Shown: positions 26,901 to 35,487, numbered from the stretch's first letter. The stretch is DNA of 64,000 bases from Aquimonas sp964586455 (GCA_964586455.1 CAZPHV010000008.1:1-64000); one strand, 5' to 3'. The notes: generated by a model not told the origin, from the letters alone. Numbers and translations are program-made.

Positions 26901-27060
26901 GTGGCGTCGGCTCGGCACTGCCGCTGCACAGCCACTGCTGCGGCTCATCAGCGGGAAACGGTGCAAAGCCCGCCGCATGCGAGCTCGACACCGTCAGAAG
27001 CACACTGATGCCGCCGCATACCGCAAGCCAACGCGCGCGTAGACCGATTGCAACCGCCAT
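23986..27060 (-). CDS. Exported six-heme c-type cytochrome
   Basis: The ATG at 27060, with GGGGGAT upstream, gives 1024 aa and a signal peptide (cleavage after SSHA, near residue 30); the ATG at 27081 has no site. Six CXXCH haem motifs occur: CMNCH 285, CIGCH 410, CLHCH 481, CTVCH 549, CGSCH 610, CQDCH 664. The N-terminal 270 residues have no haem and the C-terminal 350 include beta-rich segments (HLLSVDPATGEVSAEVEVRN). A large exported multihaem protein of this kind should move electrons in the periplasm or at the outer membrane. No quinol dehydrogenase or porin partner is adjacent. The family is not identified and the number of haems actually loaded is inferred. Confidence 0.75.
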   Translation of the reverse strand: MAVAIGLRARWLAVCGGISVLLTVSSSHAAGFAPFPADEPQQWLCSGSAEPTPQQTQAWCDDYTARHPLPSESDTAALGTPAPLSDLDAKNRYDIALRGFLRARGYRDEAAGWVADQGWRLTGPMVGGIDQGQSYGVHPAVRVWYSPAVVRWMCEGRPADRPPRDGAIIIKEMRAIQAEPLGIDPADECLRITAKPETVEPSSWTVMVRAAEASFDGWYWANPTASGDGNPPLLTASAVTDPAFFGTTPEQPQRNPHWYPTGDLFGADGHLASVVTPYNLFGAYCMNCHASAESLSTFSALENVLGPGLEYRQFSPAADAQTSAASAGRAGGAHGSDDDLAPAASAKSSAPGWAFSQARAQPAPGFAEYFGDLGPHSFGEAFAYRLPAETFDHHPAAASGPGAFVTSDQCIGCHDATVSNSSVPHMLIQDPQTGQNVNVSPYAEWRASPMGLAGRDPVFFAQLQSETNRLPMHAECIETTCLHCHGVMGQRQLGIDTASDDARCTDLFAIEPPKQIAFGEPFRLHMLGQYQDSQPYAKYGNLARDGISCTVCHRVSSEALGSEASFTGNWVPGPDDTLYGPYKEVITKPMQHALGITPAFGAQIQGSDLCGSCHNILLPVFDNAGQPYPIKAPDGSTVTATYEQTTHLEWTNSEFARGDTFQSCQDCHMPTHFKGQDLAGTRIANIESSAFAPTAHRLPDAELQLTPRDRYARHALHGINLFLNEMFQQFPLLLGVRQIDYMGATTTQPALITAAESMQRMASQETAELQIHLLSVDPATGEVSAEVEVRNQAGHFLPSGVGFRRLFIEFTVSDAQGAPLWASGRSNALGVILDGLSDTPLKTEQGIDQRDYQPHYQTITRGDQVQIYQELIKDSDGMLTTSFLRRAHPVKDNRLRPRGFDPKWFRANPSPFIQILSEVEGEAANDPHYTDPSLTGSDRLTYRFQLPPEQARRVQQATAVLYSQSLPPSYLQQRFVDAEAGPAEQSEIRRLYYLSSHLNTEPGSRIAGWKLQVARAGTDLGSAH

Positions 27061-27180
27061 GACACATCCCCCCGAGCGCATGTGGTGCGCCCGAGACTAC
27101 ACGTGCCGCCGCCGGATGGGTGCCTGTCAGATCTTGCAGGTGTCCGCGCCCGCAGGGTCGAGCCCGGCCCACCGCAATCC

Positions 27181-27598
27181 GCCCTACACGGGTTTGCGCG
27201 CCGGTCACCCGGTTCGGGTGTGAGGCCCCGATTCGCCTTCAACCCCCCGAAGGGCGGATCTTGATCCGCCGCGCATGGCATCGCCTCACGCAAAGCCGGC
27301 CGCATGCCCGCGCGCATCGATGGCGGCGGGTCAAGACCCGCCCTACGCGGGTTTGTACGCCGGCCATTCGTTTCGGGTGTGAGGGGCCGATTCACGTTCA
27401 TTCACCCGTAGGGCGGATCTTGATCCGCCGCGCATGGCATCGCCTCACGTAAAGCCGGCCGCATTCCCGCGCGCATCGATGGCGGCGGGTCAAGACCCGC
27501 CCTACGCGGGTTTGCGCGCCGGCCACCCGCTTTGGACCTGCGCACCGGATTCGCTGTCGACGACCTGTAGGGCGGATCTTGATCCGCCGCCTACGAGG
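27181..27598. repeat. 159-bp tandem array built from two palindrome types
   Basis: About 2.6 copies of a 159-bp unit lie head to tail between the cytochrome and the ice-binding-type gene. Each unit has GGCGGATC-TT-GATCCGCC (27253-27270, 27412-27429, 27571-27588) and GGCGGGTC-AA-GACCCGCC (27325-27342, 27484-27501), separated by conserved spacer sequence including CGCATGGCATCGCCTCACG. The spacing between equivalent palindromes is exactly 159. The array fills the 597-nt intergenic gap; no gene is seen in it. Confidence 0.9.
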
Positions 27599-27657
27599 CC
27601 CATAAGCGCAATCCCCCCGATCAATCCGTGGCAATCCCGCCGATCAAGCCGATCTCT

Positions 27658-28743
27658 TTATCGGCGCAGAGCCAGCCACCCACCCAACCCGAGTGCCGCG
27701 ATGAGCAGCAGCAGGCCTGACGGAGGCAGGGTCGGTACGGTCCGCGGCGACTGGCCGATTGGCAGCACGGTCACCCCCATCGAATACCTGCGCGTGATCA
27801 GGCAGCCATTGGCATCCGTGGCGCGCACCGTGAACGCACTGCTGCCGAGCGCGAGCGGTGTGCCGCTGATCAACCCGGCAGGCGATAGCGACAAACCGGC
27901 CGGCAGACTGTCGGCGATCAGAGTGTAGGTGTAAGGCGCGGCGCCGCCGTCGGCCAGCAGCGTCTGGCTGAACGGAAGTCCGATCTGCGCATCCGGCAGC
28001 ATGGCGGGCTGCAGCGACAGCGTCGGGCAGCCGATTCCAGTCGACGTGCAGGCAGCGACCACATTGCTGTCAAGCGTGACCGCGCCGTTGCGCGCGAGCA
28101 GCCGCCCGGCGGTATTGGCGCCGGTGTTGAGGGTGATGCTGCTCAGCGCGAGGATGTGTCCGATGAATGCGGTGCCGGTGCCCAAGGTGGCCGAGCTGCC
28201 AACCTGCCAGAACACGTTGCAGCCGCTGCCGCCGTTGATGACGCGGACCACTGCATTGCTGGCGGTGGTCAACGTGCTGCCGATCTGAATGATGAAGACC
28301 GCGTTGGGGGTGCCCTGAGCGTCGAAGGTCAGCGTGCCCGTCAGCTGCGCCGAGGTCGAGAACCGGTAGACGCCCGAGGTCAGGGTGAGACCTCCCAGGT
28401 CTTGCCCGGTGAGGTCGGTGTTGAAGGCCTGGTTCGCAAGGCTGTCGAAGGCGATGACCACGTCGGCCTGCGCCTGCAGTGCTACCGCATCCGCGTTGTG
28501 CAGTACGCCGTTGACGATGCCGGGAGGAAAGCCGCTGACCGCGGTGCCGGGGCTGATCCCGAGATCGCCGAACACGATCGTCGGCCCCGTATTGGTGACC
28601 GCCGAGCCACCGATGACGCCGAAGCTGCCGGCCTGGCCGAAATCCGGCGCGGCCTGGGCGGACGCGTTGCCGGCCGCGCACAGCAGCGCAAGCAGGGCCG
28701 CGATTCCCAAGCTATTGAAACAACGGGAAAGATTCAGATTCAT
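27658..28743 (-). CDS. DUF3494 ice-binding-type protein with VPTL-type C-terminal sorting tail
   Basis: The ATG at 28743 (after GAGG) starts a signal peptide (cleavage after ASAQA, near residue 31). The protein is 361 aa. Residues about 35-235 carry the DUF3494/IBP-1 pattern: FGVIGGSAVTNTGPTIVFGDLGISPG, then SGVYRFST and GRLLARNGAVTLDSN. That family folds as a discontinuous beta-solenoid that can bind ice or act in adhesion. A He_PIG/Ig-like domain follows (about 245-325). The end VPTLPPSG plus a hydrophobic segment and RR matches the IPTLxxWG-CTERM sorting type handled by exosortase H in other bacteria. It is monocistronic. Ice binding itself is not demonstrated. Confidence 0.85.
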   Translation of the reverse strand: MNLNLSRCFNSLGIAALLALLCAAGNASAQAAPDFGQAGSFGVIGGSAVTNTGPTIVFGDLGISPGTAVSGFPPGIVNGVLHNADAVALQAQADVVIAFDSLANQAFNTDLTGQDLGGLTLTSGVYRFSTSAQLTGTLTFDAQGTPNAVFIIQIGSTLTTASNAVVRVINGGSGCNVFWQVGSSATLGTGTAFIGHILALSSITLNTGANTAGRLLARNGAVTLDSNVVAACTSTGIGCPTLSLQPAMLPDAQIGLPFSQTLLADGGAAPYTYTLIADSLPAGLSLSPAGLISGTPLALGSSAFTVRATDANGCLITRRYSMGVTVLPIGQSPRTVPTLPPSGLLLLIAALGLGGWLALRR

Positions 28744-29531
28744 GAGCGACCTCGGTGACGTGCGCGGAAGGGGCGCAGGCAGGTCGACTTCGCAGGCGAT
28801 GCCCGCATCGTCCCGCGCTGTTGGGTGAAACCGAGGTGAGCATCGGCCGAGCAAAGGTCGCCATCTGTGCGATACCCAACATAGTCACGGGCACACCCCG
28901 CGCGTCGTTCAGGTAATGCCAGCTGTTGGCGACCGCGCGCAGATCGTGGGATCCGCGGCGCGCGGAACCGAGCGTTGGCAGCAAGAGCCTGGCGATCTGA
29001 GAAGAGCGCCGGAATGCGCGGCGCCCGGTGTTCAGCTGTGCTGTGTCTTCGGCACTCCAAGAACAAGCGGACAAAGGGGCCATGAACTCGATCTGCCCGA
29101 TTCCCAGCCCGCAAGGCCGCCATCGATGCGCAACTGCGGACGTGCCACGACGAGCTGCTTCGAGGTCAGACAGGCCGCTGGACCGACGATAGGGCCTGCA
29201 TCCAGGACGACCAAGTCAAAGACGACGGCTGTGTCGATCAGCGGCCTGGTCGACAGGGCGTCGAGCGGCCAGAGGGCGGGGGGCGCTCGCTGCCGCTCAG
29301 GCCGGTCGTGTTCAACGGGGCGGTGGCAGTGGCGCAGCCCTGCCTTTGCGAGACTCGGAGTGGCGGCCGCCACGAGGCACTCCCGGAAGCTCTCGGGAGG
29401 CGTGTTGCGTTTGGCTGCTTCATCCCTCCGCCACGCCAGCGCGTTCGCTTTCCTCCCACCGGCGACTTCCTCTGACGAAACCCCGGTCACCGACGTAAGC
29501 TCGCGCCGGGCGCATCGCGGGCGGAGGGAGC
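28744..29531. other. Long divergent gap without a supported gene
   Basis: This is 790 nt between the ice-binding-type gene (minus) and the kinase (plus). A minus-strand frame at 29032-29490 includes DLVVLDAGPIVG, which resembles a polysaccharide tyrosine-kinase (BY-kinase) fragment, but flanks do not support a gene. The kinase's ribosome-binding site GGAGGGAGC is at about 29522-29530. Confidence 0.4.
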
Positions 29532-32081
29532 ATGCAGGAAGAACTCGACGGGCTTCTGGCCGACTTGGCCGAGCGCATCGCCGCTGGCGAGACCATTGAC
29601 AGCGGGCTGCTGCCTAAGGCGTTGCGCGAGCACCCCGAAGTCCAGGGGCTGCTGCGTTTTGCGCGGGTCGCGCAGGCGCTGGATCGGCATCAGACCGGGC
29701 CGGAAGAAGACACGCCCACCGCGCCGCCGCAGATCGGCCCCTGGCGCGTACTGCGTCTGCTTGGCCGCGGCGGCATGGGCGAGGTCTGGCTCGGCGAGCG
29801 GGTGGATGAGGTCGTCCAGCAGCAGGTCGCGGTCAAGCGTGTGCGCGGCGCCAGCCCTGCCTTCGTGCGCCGGCTGTTGGCCGAGCGTCGCATCCTCGCG
29901 CGGCTGTCGCATCCGAACATCGCTCGCTTCATCGACGCCGGTGTCGATCTGGACGGCCAGCCCTGGCTGGCGATGGACTACGTCGAGGGCATCGACCTCT
30001 CGGTCTGGTGCAGCGAACGTCAGCCCGATCTGGGCGCGCGGCTGGATCTGTTCCTGAAGATCTGTTCGGCGGTCGAACATGCTCATCGTCTGCTGGTGGT
30101 GCACCGTGACCTGAAGCCCGGCAATGTGCTGGTTGATGCCGAAGGCCAGCCACACCTTCTCGACTTCGGCGTCGCCAAGCTGCTTGATGAGGAGGCTGGC
30201 GAGACCACCTTGGCGGCGTTGACGCCGGCCTGGGCGGCACCGGAGCAGCTGCGCGGCGAGACGATTTCAACCTCGACGGATGTGTATGCCTTGGGGCTGA
30301 TCTTGTGCCGGTTGCTGAGCGGCGCGCTGCCGGCCTCGCGTGCGCGCGGCGACCTCGCCAGTTTGATGGCTGAACTCGGCGAAGAAGATACCCAGCGCCC
30401 CAGCCGCTTGGCGCGCGCAGCACAAGGCTTGCCCTATGCGCCCGAGCGACTCGTAGGTGACCTTGATGCGATCGTGTCCAAGGCGCTGCGGCCCGAGCCC
30501 GAAGCGCGCTACGGCTCGGTCGCGGCGCTGGCAGATGATGTGCAGCGACACTTGCAGTCGCGGCCTTTGCGCGCGCGGGCGCCGACCCGCTGGTATCGAT
30601 TCAGTCGCTTCGCGCGCCGCAACCGCGGCGCCTTGAGCGTGGCGACGGCGGCCAGCGTGGCGGTACTGATCAGCCTTGGGCTGGCTCTGTGGCAGGCCGA
30701 TCGCGCGCGCCGCGAAGCCGAACGCGCGCAGGCGCAGACGGTGCAGGCGGAAGCCCAGGCCGAACGTGCCAGCGGTGCGGTACGTTTTCTGCTGAGCGTG
30801 TTCGCGCCCACCGACCCCTTTCAGCGCGATGCGAGCTCGGCGCAAAGCCTGGACGAAGCCTTCGTGCAGGCGCTGGCGCGCATCGATAGCGAGTTCGGCG
30901 ACGACTCGCTGCTGGCGCTGGACTTGAACCGCGAGTTCGGCAGCATCCAGGGCAAGCGCGGCGAGGCGGAGGCCGCGGCGCAGCGCCTGGACCGCGCGAT
31001 CGCATTGGCCGAACGACAGCACCCGGATTCACCGCCGCTGGCCTTGGCCTTGCTCACGCGCGGCGACCTGCATACCCAGCAGGGCGAGTTCAAGCCGGCG
31101 CGTGCGGTGGTCGAACGTGGCGTGGAGATTCTGCGACGGCATGCCGAGGCGCACCCGGTCGAGCTTGGCGAAGGCTTGTTCCTGCTGGCCAACCTCGATC
31201 TCGTGGACGAGCGCATGGACACCGCTGAAGCGAATGCGCGTGAGGGGCATGCGCTGCATGCAGCAGCCCTGCCCGCGGGCGACTTCCGCCACGCGGTGGC
31301 GACCTACAACCTCGCCATGCTGCTGCGCCATCAGCGCCGCACCGCCGAGGCCAAGCCGCTGCTGGAAGAGGCCGTGCGCCTCGCCGAAGCCGCGCGCGGG
31401 CCAGACGCCGCAGGCCTGGTCTACATGCTCGACGGCCTGCGCGGTGCCGCCCAGGCGCTGGGCGATCGCGAAGGCGAGCGCGCTGCGGCCGAGCGCATGC
31501 TTGCAGTTGCCCAACGCCACTTCGAAGGCGACCACCCATTGCGTGCGGATGCGCTCAGCGAAGCTGGAAACATCCGCCTGCGCAGCGATCGCGACCCCGA
31601 GGGCGAACGCATGCTGCGCGAGGCTGCGCGCATTTTCAGTTTGAGCGATCACCCCTACGAGGCGCGTGCCTGGCGTCTGATCGGTATGTCCTGGAACATG
31701 CACGGCGAGTGGGCGCGTGCCCTGGACGCACTCGAAAGCGGCCGTGCCGCCTGCGAGCGGATCGGCCGCGGCTACGCCGAATGCCTGAGCGCAGCCGCCG
31801 AGCGCGTCACCAGCCTCGCGCGGCTGGGCCGCGGCCCGGAAGCGTTGACAGCCAGCGCCGAGCTCGATGCCTTCATCGCCTCCGAAGGCACCCATGGCGC
31901 CGACACCGGCCTGATGGCCGACGAAGCGCGCGCCGAGGCCTTCGCTGCCGACGGCAGGCTTGATGAAGCGCTGGCGCTGTTCGATCAACTGATCGCCGCC
32001 TACAGCGAGCGCTATGGCGCCGAGCATCGAATCGTGGTGACCCTGCGCGAACGCCGTGCCGAGCTGGCCTCAGCCAGGTAG
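29532..32081 (+). CDS. Membrane Ser/Thr protein kinase with TPR-like C-terminal half
   Basis: This 849-aa protein starts with a strong GGAGGGAGC site before the ATG. The kinase domain (about 68-340) is complete: glycine loop LGRGGMGEVW, Lys102 (VAVKRV), HRDLKPGN with Asp193, DFG at 211-213 and APEQL. A membrane segment follows near 367-388, and then a coiled stretch (DRARREAERAQAQ) leads to a long helical part of tetratricopeptide-like repeats (about 440-845). This Hanks-type kinase/TPR layout is common in this group. The TPR-like half is probably periplasmic, so it may sense a protein or envelope state. No phosphatase gene is adjacent. Confidence 0.88.
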   Translation: MQEELDGLLADLAERIAAGETIDSGLLPKALREHPEVQGLLRFARVAQALDRHQTGPEEDTPTAPPQIGPWRVLRLLGRGGMGEVWLGERVDEVVQQQVAVKRVRGASPAFVRRLLAERRILARLSHPNIARFIDAGVDLDGQPWLAMDYVEGIDLSVWCSERQPDLGARLDLFLKICSAVEHAHRLLVVHRDLKPGNVLVDAEGQPHLLDFGVAKLLDEEAGETTLAALTPAWAAPEQLRGETISTSTDVYALGLILCRLLSGALPASRARGDLASLMAELGEEDTQRPSRLARAAQGLPYAPERLVGDLDAIVSKALRPEPEARYGSVAALADDVQRHLQSRPLRARAPTRWYRFSRFARRNRGALSVATAASVAVLISLGLALWQADRARREAERAQAQTVQAEAQAERASGAVRFLLSVFAPTDPFQRDASSAQSLDEAFVQALARIDSEFGDDSLLALDLNREFGSIQGKRGEAEAAAQRLDRAIALAERQHPDSPPLALALLTRGDLHTQQGEFKPARAVVERGVEILRRHAEAHPVELGEGLFLLANLDLVDERMDTAEANAREGHALHAAALPAGDFRHAVATYNLAMLLRHQRRTAEAKPLLEEAVRLAEAARGPDAAGLVYMLDGLRGAAQALGDREGERAAAERMLAVAQRHFEGDHPLRADALSEAGNIRLRSDRDPEGERMLREAARIFSLSDHPYEARAWRLIGMSWNMHGEWARALDALESGRAACERIGRGYAECLSAAAERVTSLARLGRGPEALTASAELDAFIASEGTHGADTGLMADEARAEAFAADGRLDEALALFDQLIAAYSERYGAEHRIVVTLRERRAELASAR

Positions 32082-32173
32082 CGGCGGAGAGCCGGTCGCG
32101 AAAGAGCGCGCGTGCTGCAAGGCTGTTGAAGTCTGCGCGTGCAAGCGCCGCGCGAACAGACGCGCGGAGCGTT

Positions 32174-33385
32174 CTAGCCGCCGAGGCTGGTGGCTGCGAT
32201 CAGCGCACCAGGCAACAACAGGAACACGCCGACCACCCAGGATGCGGCGAACACCTTGCGCCGGCTGCCCAACTCCGCCAGCCATTCGGCGCCGCGCAGC
32301 GGAAGCTCCCGCAGCAGTGGAATGCCATAGATGACCGTCACGCCGGCTACGTTGAACAGCAGATGCACCAGCGCGATTTGCAGCGCCAGGCCGGCGTTGA
32401 GCCCGCTGACGGCGGTGGCCGCAAGCAGGGCCGTCACGCAGGTGCCGATGTTGGCACCGAGCGTGAACGGGTACACCTGGCGCAGGCTCAGCGCGCCACT
32501 GCCTGCCAAGGGCACGATCAGTGCGGTGGTCGTCGATGACGACTGCACCAGCACCGTAATGCCGGCACCCGAAGCGATGCTGGTCAGCGGGTGACGACCG
32601 ATAGCGGCCTCAAGAATCGCGCGGGCACGACCTACCAGCAGGTGTCGCAGCTGCCGTCCAAGCACGGTGATCGACAGCACGATGCAGGCAATGCCCAGCA
32701 CCACCAGCGCCATGCCCTTGAGCGCATCGGGCAAGTGATTCGCGAGGCTTCCAGCGGCCTCCTGTAGAGGAGCGACCGCGAGCTTGACCGGGTTGAAACC
32801 CGACAGCGAGAAGCTGCTGCCGCTGCCCAGCAACCCGGCCAATGCCGCCGAACCCGTCTGCAGCGGAGCGAACAGGATCTCGATCGGCAGGAAGATGAGC
32901 ACGGCCAGAAGGTTGAAGAAGTCGTGCACCGTCGCGGCTCCGAAAGCGCGACGGAACTCTTCCCGGTTTCCTATGTGGCCCAAACTGACCAGGGTGCTGG
33001 TCAGCGTCGTACCGATGTTGGCGCCCATGATGATCGGTACGGCCACATGCACCGGCAGGCCGCCGGCCACCAGGCCCACGACGATCGCGCTGACGGTCGA
33101 GGACGACTGCAGTAGAGCGGTCGCCAGCAGGCCGACCATCAGGCCGATAAAAGGGTTGGACGCGAAATCAAACAGGCTGCGGGCCTGACCCGCCGTTGCG
33201 GTCGAGAAGCCGTCACCGACAAGAGCCACCGCGACCAGCAGCAGATAGATGCTGCCGACAGCAATCAGCCAGCGCAGCGGGGCGGGCAGCACGGAAGTCA
33301 TCGGTTGCCCCGCGGGTCCGTGCATGGCTGGGCCAGCGGCCGGAGAGGGATGCAGGGCGGTGAGGCTGGGCTGGGAGGTCTCCAT
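32174..33385 (-). CDS. Na/Pi cotransporter family membrane protein
   Basis: I start at MET-SQPS (33385); an upstream ATG at 33430 would add 15 residues and a later ATG at 33301 is also possible. The chain is 403 aa and contains two inverted copies of the NptA/Na-Pi cotransporter half, each with the signature QSSS: LLQSSSTVSAI and LVQSSSTTTALIV. Between them lie NIGTTLTSTL and NIGTCVTALL, the matching turn of each repeat. The family moves phosphate with sodium; some members export. About 8-9 membrane helices are expected. No PhoU-like domain is attached and there is no pst cluster near by. Confidence 0.85.
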   Translation of the reverse strand: METSQPSLTALHPSPAAGPAMHGPAGQPMTSVLPAPLRWLIAVGSIYLLLVAVALVGDGFSTATAGQARSLFDFASNPFIGLMVGLLATALLQSSSTVSAIVVGLVAGGLPVHVAVPIIMGANIGTTLTSTLVSLGHIGNREEFRRAFGAATVHDFFNLLAVLIFLPIEILFAPLQTGSAALAGLLGSGSSFSLSGFNPVKLAVAPLQEAAGSLANHLPDALKGMALVVLGIACIVLSITVLGRQLRHLLVGRARAILEAAIGRHPLTSIASGAGITVLVQSSSTTTALIVPLAGSGALSLRQVYPFTLGANIGTCVTALLAATAVSGLNAGLALQIALVHLLFNVAGVTVIYGIPLLRELPLRGAEWLAELGSRRKVFAASWVVGVFLLLPGALIAATSLGG

Positions 33386-33729
33386 CGCGGAATGCTTGCC
33401 CGCCAAGATGACAGAGCCATGACAGCGCATCAGGTCCCGCCGATTCGTGTGTCAGGCGTGGCAGTCGCGAGGGGGCAGGCTGGGCGTCAGCCTGCGGATG
33501 CGAAGCCAAGAGCGGCGCACTGCGGCTCCTGACTTCGTTTCGGGCAAGGCGCGTGTCGAACTTGCTGGTAGATGCGCTGCGCTTATCTACCCTACGCGCA
33601 CAGCTGCAGCCGGCTTCGATCGTCGCGAAGCGTCTTTTGCGGTTGTAGGGTGGATAAGCGCAGCGCATCCACCATCAAGTCCTGAGGTAGCCGGGCGCCG
33701 ATCGAAGCCTCGGCGCGTGCGGGCTCGCT
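33386..33729. other. Intergenic region with an inverted repeat pair
   Basis: About 340 nt lie between the ABC exporter's stop and the cotransporter start, both on the minus strand. The only structure recognised is the REP pair at 33567-33673. Confidence 0.4.
33567..33673. repeat. Inverted pair of 29-bp REP-type elements
   Basis: The 29-bp element at 33567-33595 (starting GGTAGATGCGCTGCGC, ending TCTACCCTAC) is the reverse complement of the one at 33645-33673 (GTAGGGTGGATAAGCG, ending CATCCACC) with only two mismatches. The loop between is about 49 nt. A paired, oppositely oriented REP unit of this kind is a REPIN-like arrangement. It lies between two minus-strand genes. Confidence 0.8.
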
Positions 33730-35487
33730 TCAGCCGCTCGCCTCGCCCGTCTGCAGTCGCCACAGCCCCGCATACAGCCCGTCGCGCGCCAGCAGTGCTT
33801 CATGTGTACCCGACTCGACAATGCAGCCGGCGTCCAACACGTGGATGCAGTCGGCGTGGCGCACGGTCGACAGGCGATGCGCGACCACCAGCACGCTGCG
33901 ACCCTGCGCGGCCTTGGCCAGCGAGCGCTGGATGGCCGCTTCGGTCTCGTTGTCGACCGCCGATGTCGCTTCGTCCAGCACCAGCAGCGGCGGGTCGCGG
34001 TACAGCGCGCGCGCGAGCGCGATGCGCTGGCGCTGGCCGCCCGAAAGCGTGTGCCCGCGCTCGCCGACCTGGGTCGCGTAGCCCAAGGGCAAAGCCGCGA
34101 TGAAGCCATGCGCTTCGGCCGCGCGCGCTGCCGCCTCGATGCGCGTGGCGTCGGGTGCGGCATCGCCGTAGGCGATGTTCTCGGCAACCGTGCCGTCGGT
34201 CAGGAAAGCCTCCTGCGCGACGTGGCCGATCTGCTGGCGCAGCGCGCTGCGCGGCAGCTCTTCAATGTCCACGCCGTCCAGCTCGATTGAGCCCGCGCTG
34301 GGCACTTCGAAGCGCAGCAGCAGCTTCAGCAAGGTGCTCTTGCCGCTGCCGGTGGCGCCTACCAGGCCGACGGTCTGGCCGGCCGGCACATCCAGATCGA
34401 TGCCGTGCAGGACTTCTGTGTCGCCGTACGCGAATCGCACGCCGCGGAAAGCCAAGGCACCCTGCGTAGGCACCGGCAGCGCGCGCTGTCCGCGATCAGC
34501 CGGCTGCGGCAGTTCCAGCAGGTCGAACACGCGACGCACCGAGGTCATGCTGCGCTGGTACAGATCGGTAAGTTCGGCCAGTCGGGTCAGCGGCCACAGC
34601 AGTCGCTGGGTCAAATAGACAAGCGCCGAATAACTGCCGACGCCGAGCTCCCCGCGCAGCGTCAGCAGGCCGCCGTAGAGCAGGGTGGCGACGAAGCCGG
34701 CGAGGATGGCGATGCGGATCACCGGCGTGATCGCCGCTGCCACGCGGATGGCTTCGGCATTGCGCTCGCGATAGGCCGCGCTGGCGTCTTCGAGATGCTT
34801 CAGCTCGGCGCTTTCCGCGGTGTAGGCCTGGATCGTTGCCATGCCCTGCAGGTTGTTCGACAGCCGCTGCGAAATATCGGCCGCGGCGTCGCGCGCGGCC
34901 GCGTAGCGCGGCTGCAGGCGGCGCATGAACCAGAACGCGCCAAACAGGATCAGCGGCACCGGCAGCAGGGCCAGGATCGCCAGCGGCGCCGACAGTACGA
35001 AGAACACCGCGCCGACCAGCAGGGTCGAGCAGAACACCTGGATCAGATCGTGCGCGCCGGCATTCATGAAGCGCTCGATCTGGTGCACGTCTTCATTGAG
35101 CACCGACGACAGGCGTCCGCTGCGGGCATCCGCCAGCGCGCCGGGGGTGAGCCCCTGCAGATGCGCATAGGCTTCGATGCGCAGATCGTGCTGCAGGCTC
35201 TGCGCCAGATTGCGCCAGCGCACCATCGCCAGGTACTCGGTCAGCGATTCCAGGCCCCAGATCACGATCGTGAGCCCGGTCAGCAGCAGCAGCTGGTGGA
35301 CCGGATCGGGCAGGCCCATACCGGCGATGAAGGACTCGCGCTGGTTCACCACCACGTCGACGGCGATACCGATCAGGATCTCCGGCAGCACGTCGAAGAC
35401 TTTGTTGAGCACCGTGTAGACGGTGGCCACCGAGGCCGTGCGGCGATAGCTGCGGGCGTGGCCGAACAGGCGGCGAAGCGGATGCAT
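33730..35487 (-). CDS. ABC transporter, fused permease/ATPase (exporter type)
   Basis: This 585-aa half-transporter starts MHPLRRLFGHARSYRR. The N-terminal transmembrane domain (about 20-310) has six predicted helices. The C-terminal nucleotide-binding domain is complete: Walker A GATGSGKST, signature LSGGQRQ, Walker B LLVLDEATSA and switch His in VVAHRLSTV. Such half-size exporters (MsbA/multidrug/lipid group) act as dimers. The transported compound is not known; it is not next to biosynthetic genes. A terminator for the next-upstream gene lies just before its start, so it is expected to have its own promoter. Confidence 0.88.
   Translation of the reverse strand: MHPLRRLFGHARSYRRTASVATVYTVLNKVFDVLPEILIGIAVDVVVNQRESFIAGMGLPDPVHQLLLLTGLTIVIWGLESLTEYLAMVRWRNLAQSLQHDLRIEAYAHLQGLTPGALADARSGRLSSVLNEDVHQIERFMNAGAHDLIQVFCSTLLVGAVFFVLSAPLAILALLPVPLILFGAFWFMRRLQPRYAAARDAAADISQRLSNNLQGMATIQAYTAESAELKHLEDASAAYRERNAEAIRVAAAITPVIRIAILAGFVATLLYGGLLTLRGELGVGSYSALVYLTQRLLWPLTRLAELTDLYQRSMTSVRRVFDLLELPQPADRGQRALPVPTQGALAFRGVRFAYGDTEVLHGIDLDVPAGQTVGLVGATGSGKSTLLKLLLRFEVPSAGSIELDGVDIEELPRSALRQQIGHVAQEAFLTDGTVAENIAYGDAAPDATRIEAAARAAEAHGFIAALPLGYATQVGERGHTLSGGQRQRIALARALYRDPPLLVLDEATSAVDNETEAAIQRSLAKAAQGRSVLVVAHRLSTVRHADCIHVLDAGCIVESGTHEALLARDGLYAGLWRLQTGEASG

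Noticed and set aside
23782..27042. 1086-aa plus-strand frame opposite the cytochrome gene
   Set aside because: It is antisense to a gene with six CXXCH motifs and a signal peptide; its translation is rich in Arg/Gly with no domain.
27181..27598. Possible CRISPR array in the 27.2-27.6 kb repeats
   Set aside because: The unit is 159 bp and the whole unit is conserved, not a 24-40 bp repeat with unique spacers; no cas gene is present.
29032..29490. Minus-strand frame with DLVVLDAGPIVG, like a BY-kinase fragment
   Set aside because: Only one short block is suggestive and no Walker A, ribosome-binding site or neighbour supports it; could be a remnant but is not safe to call.
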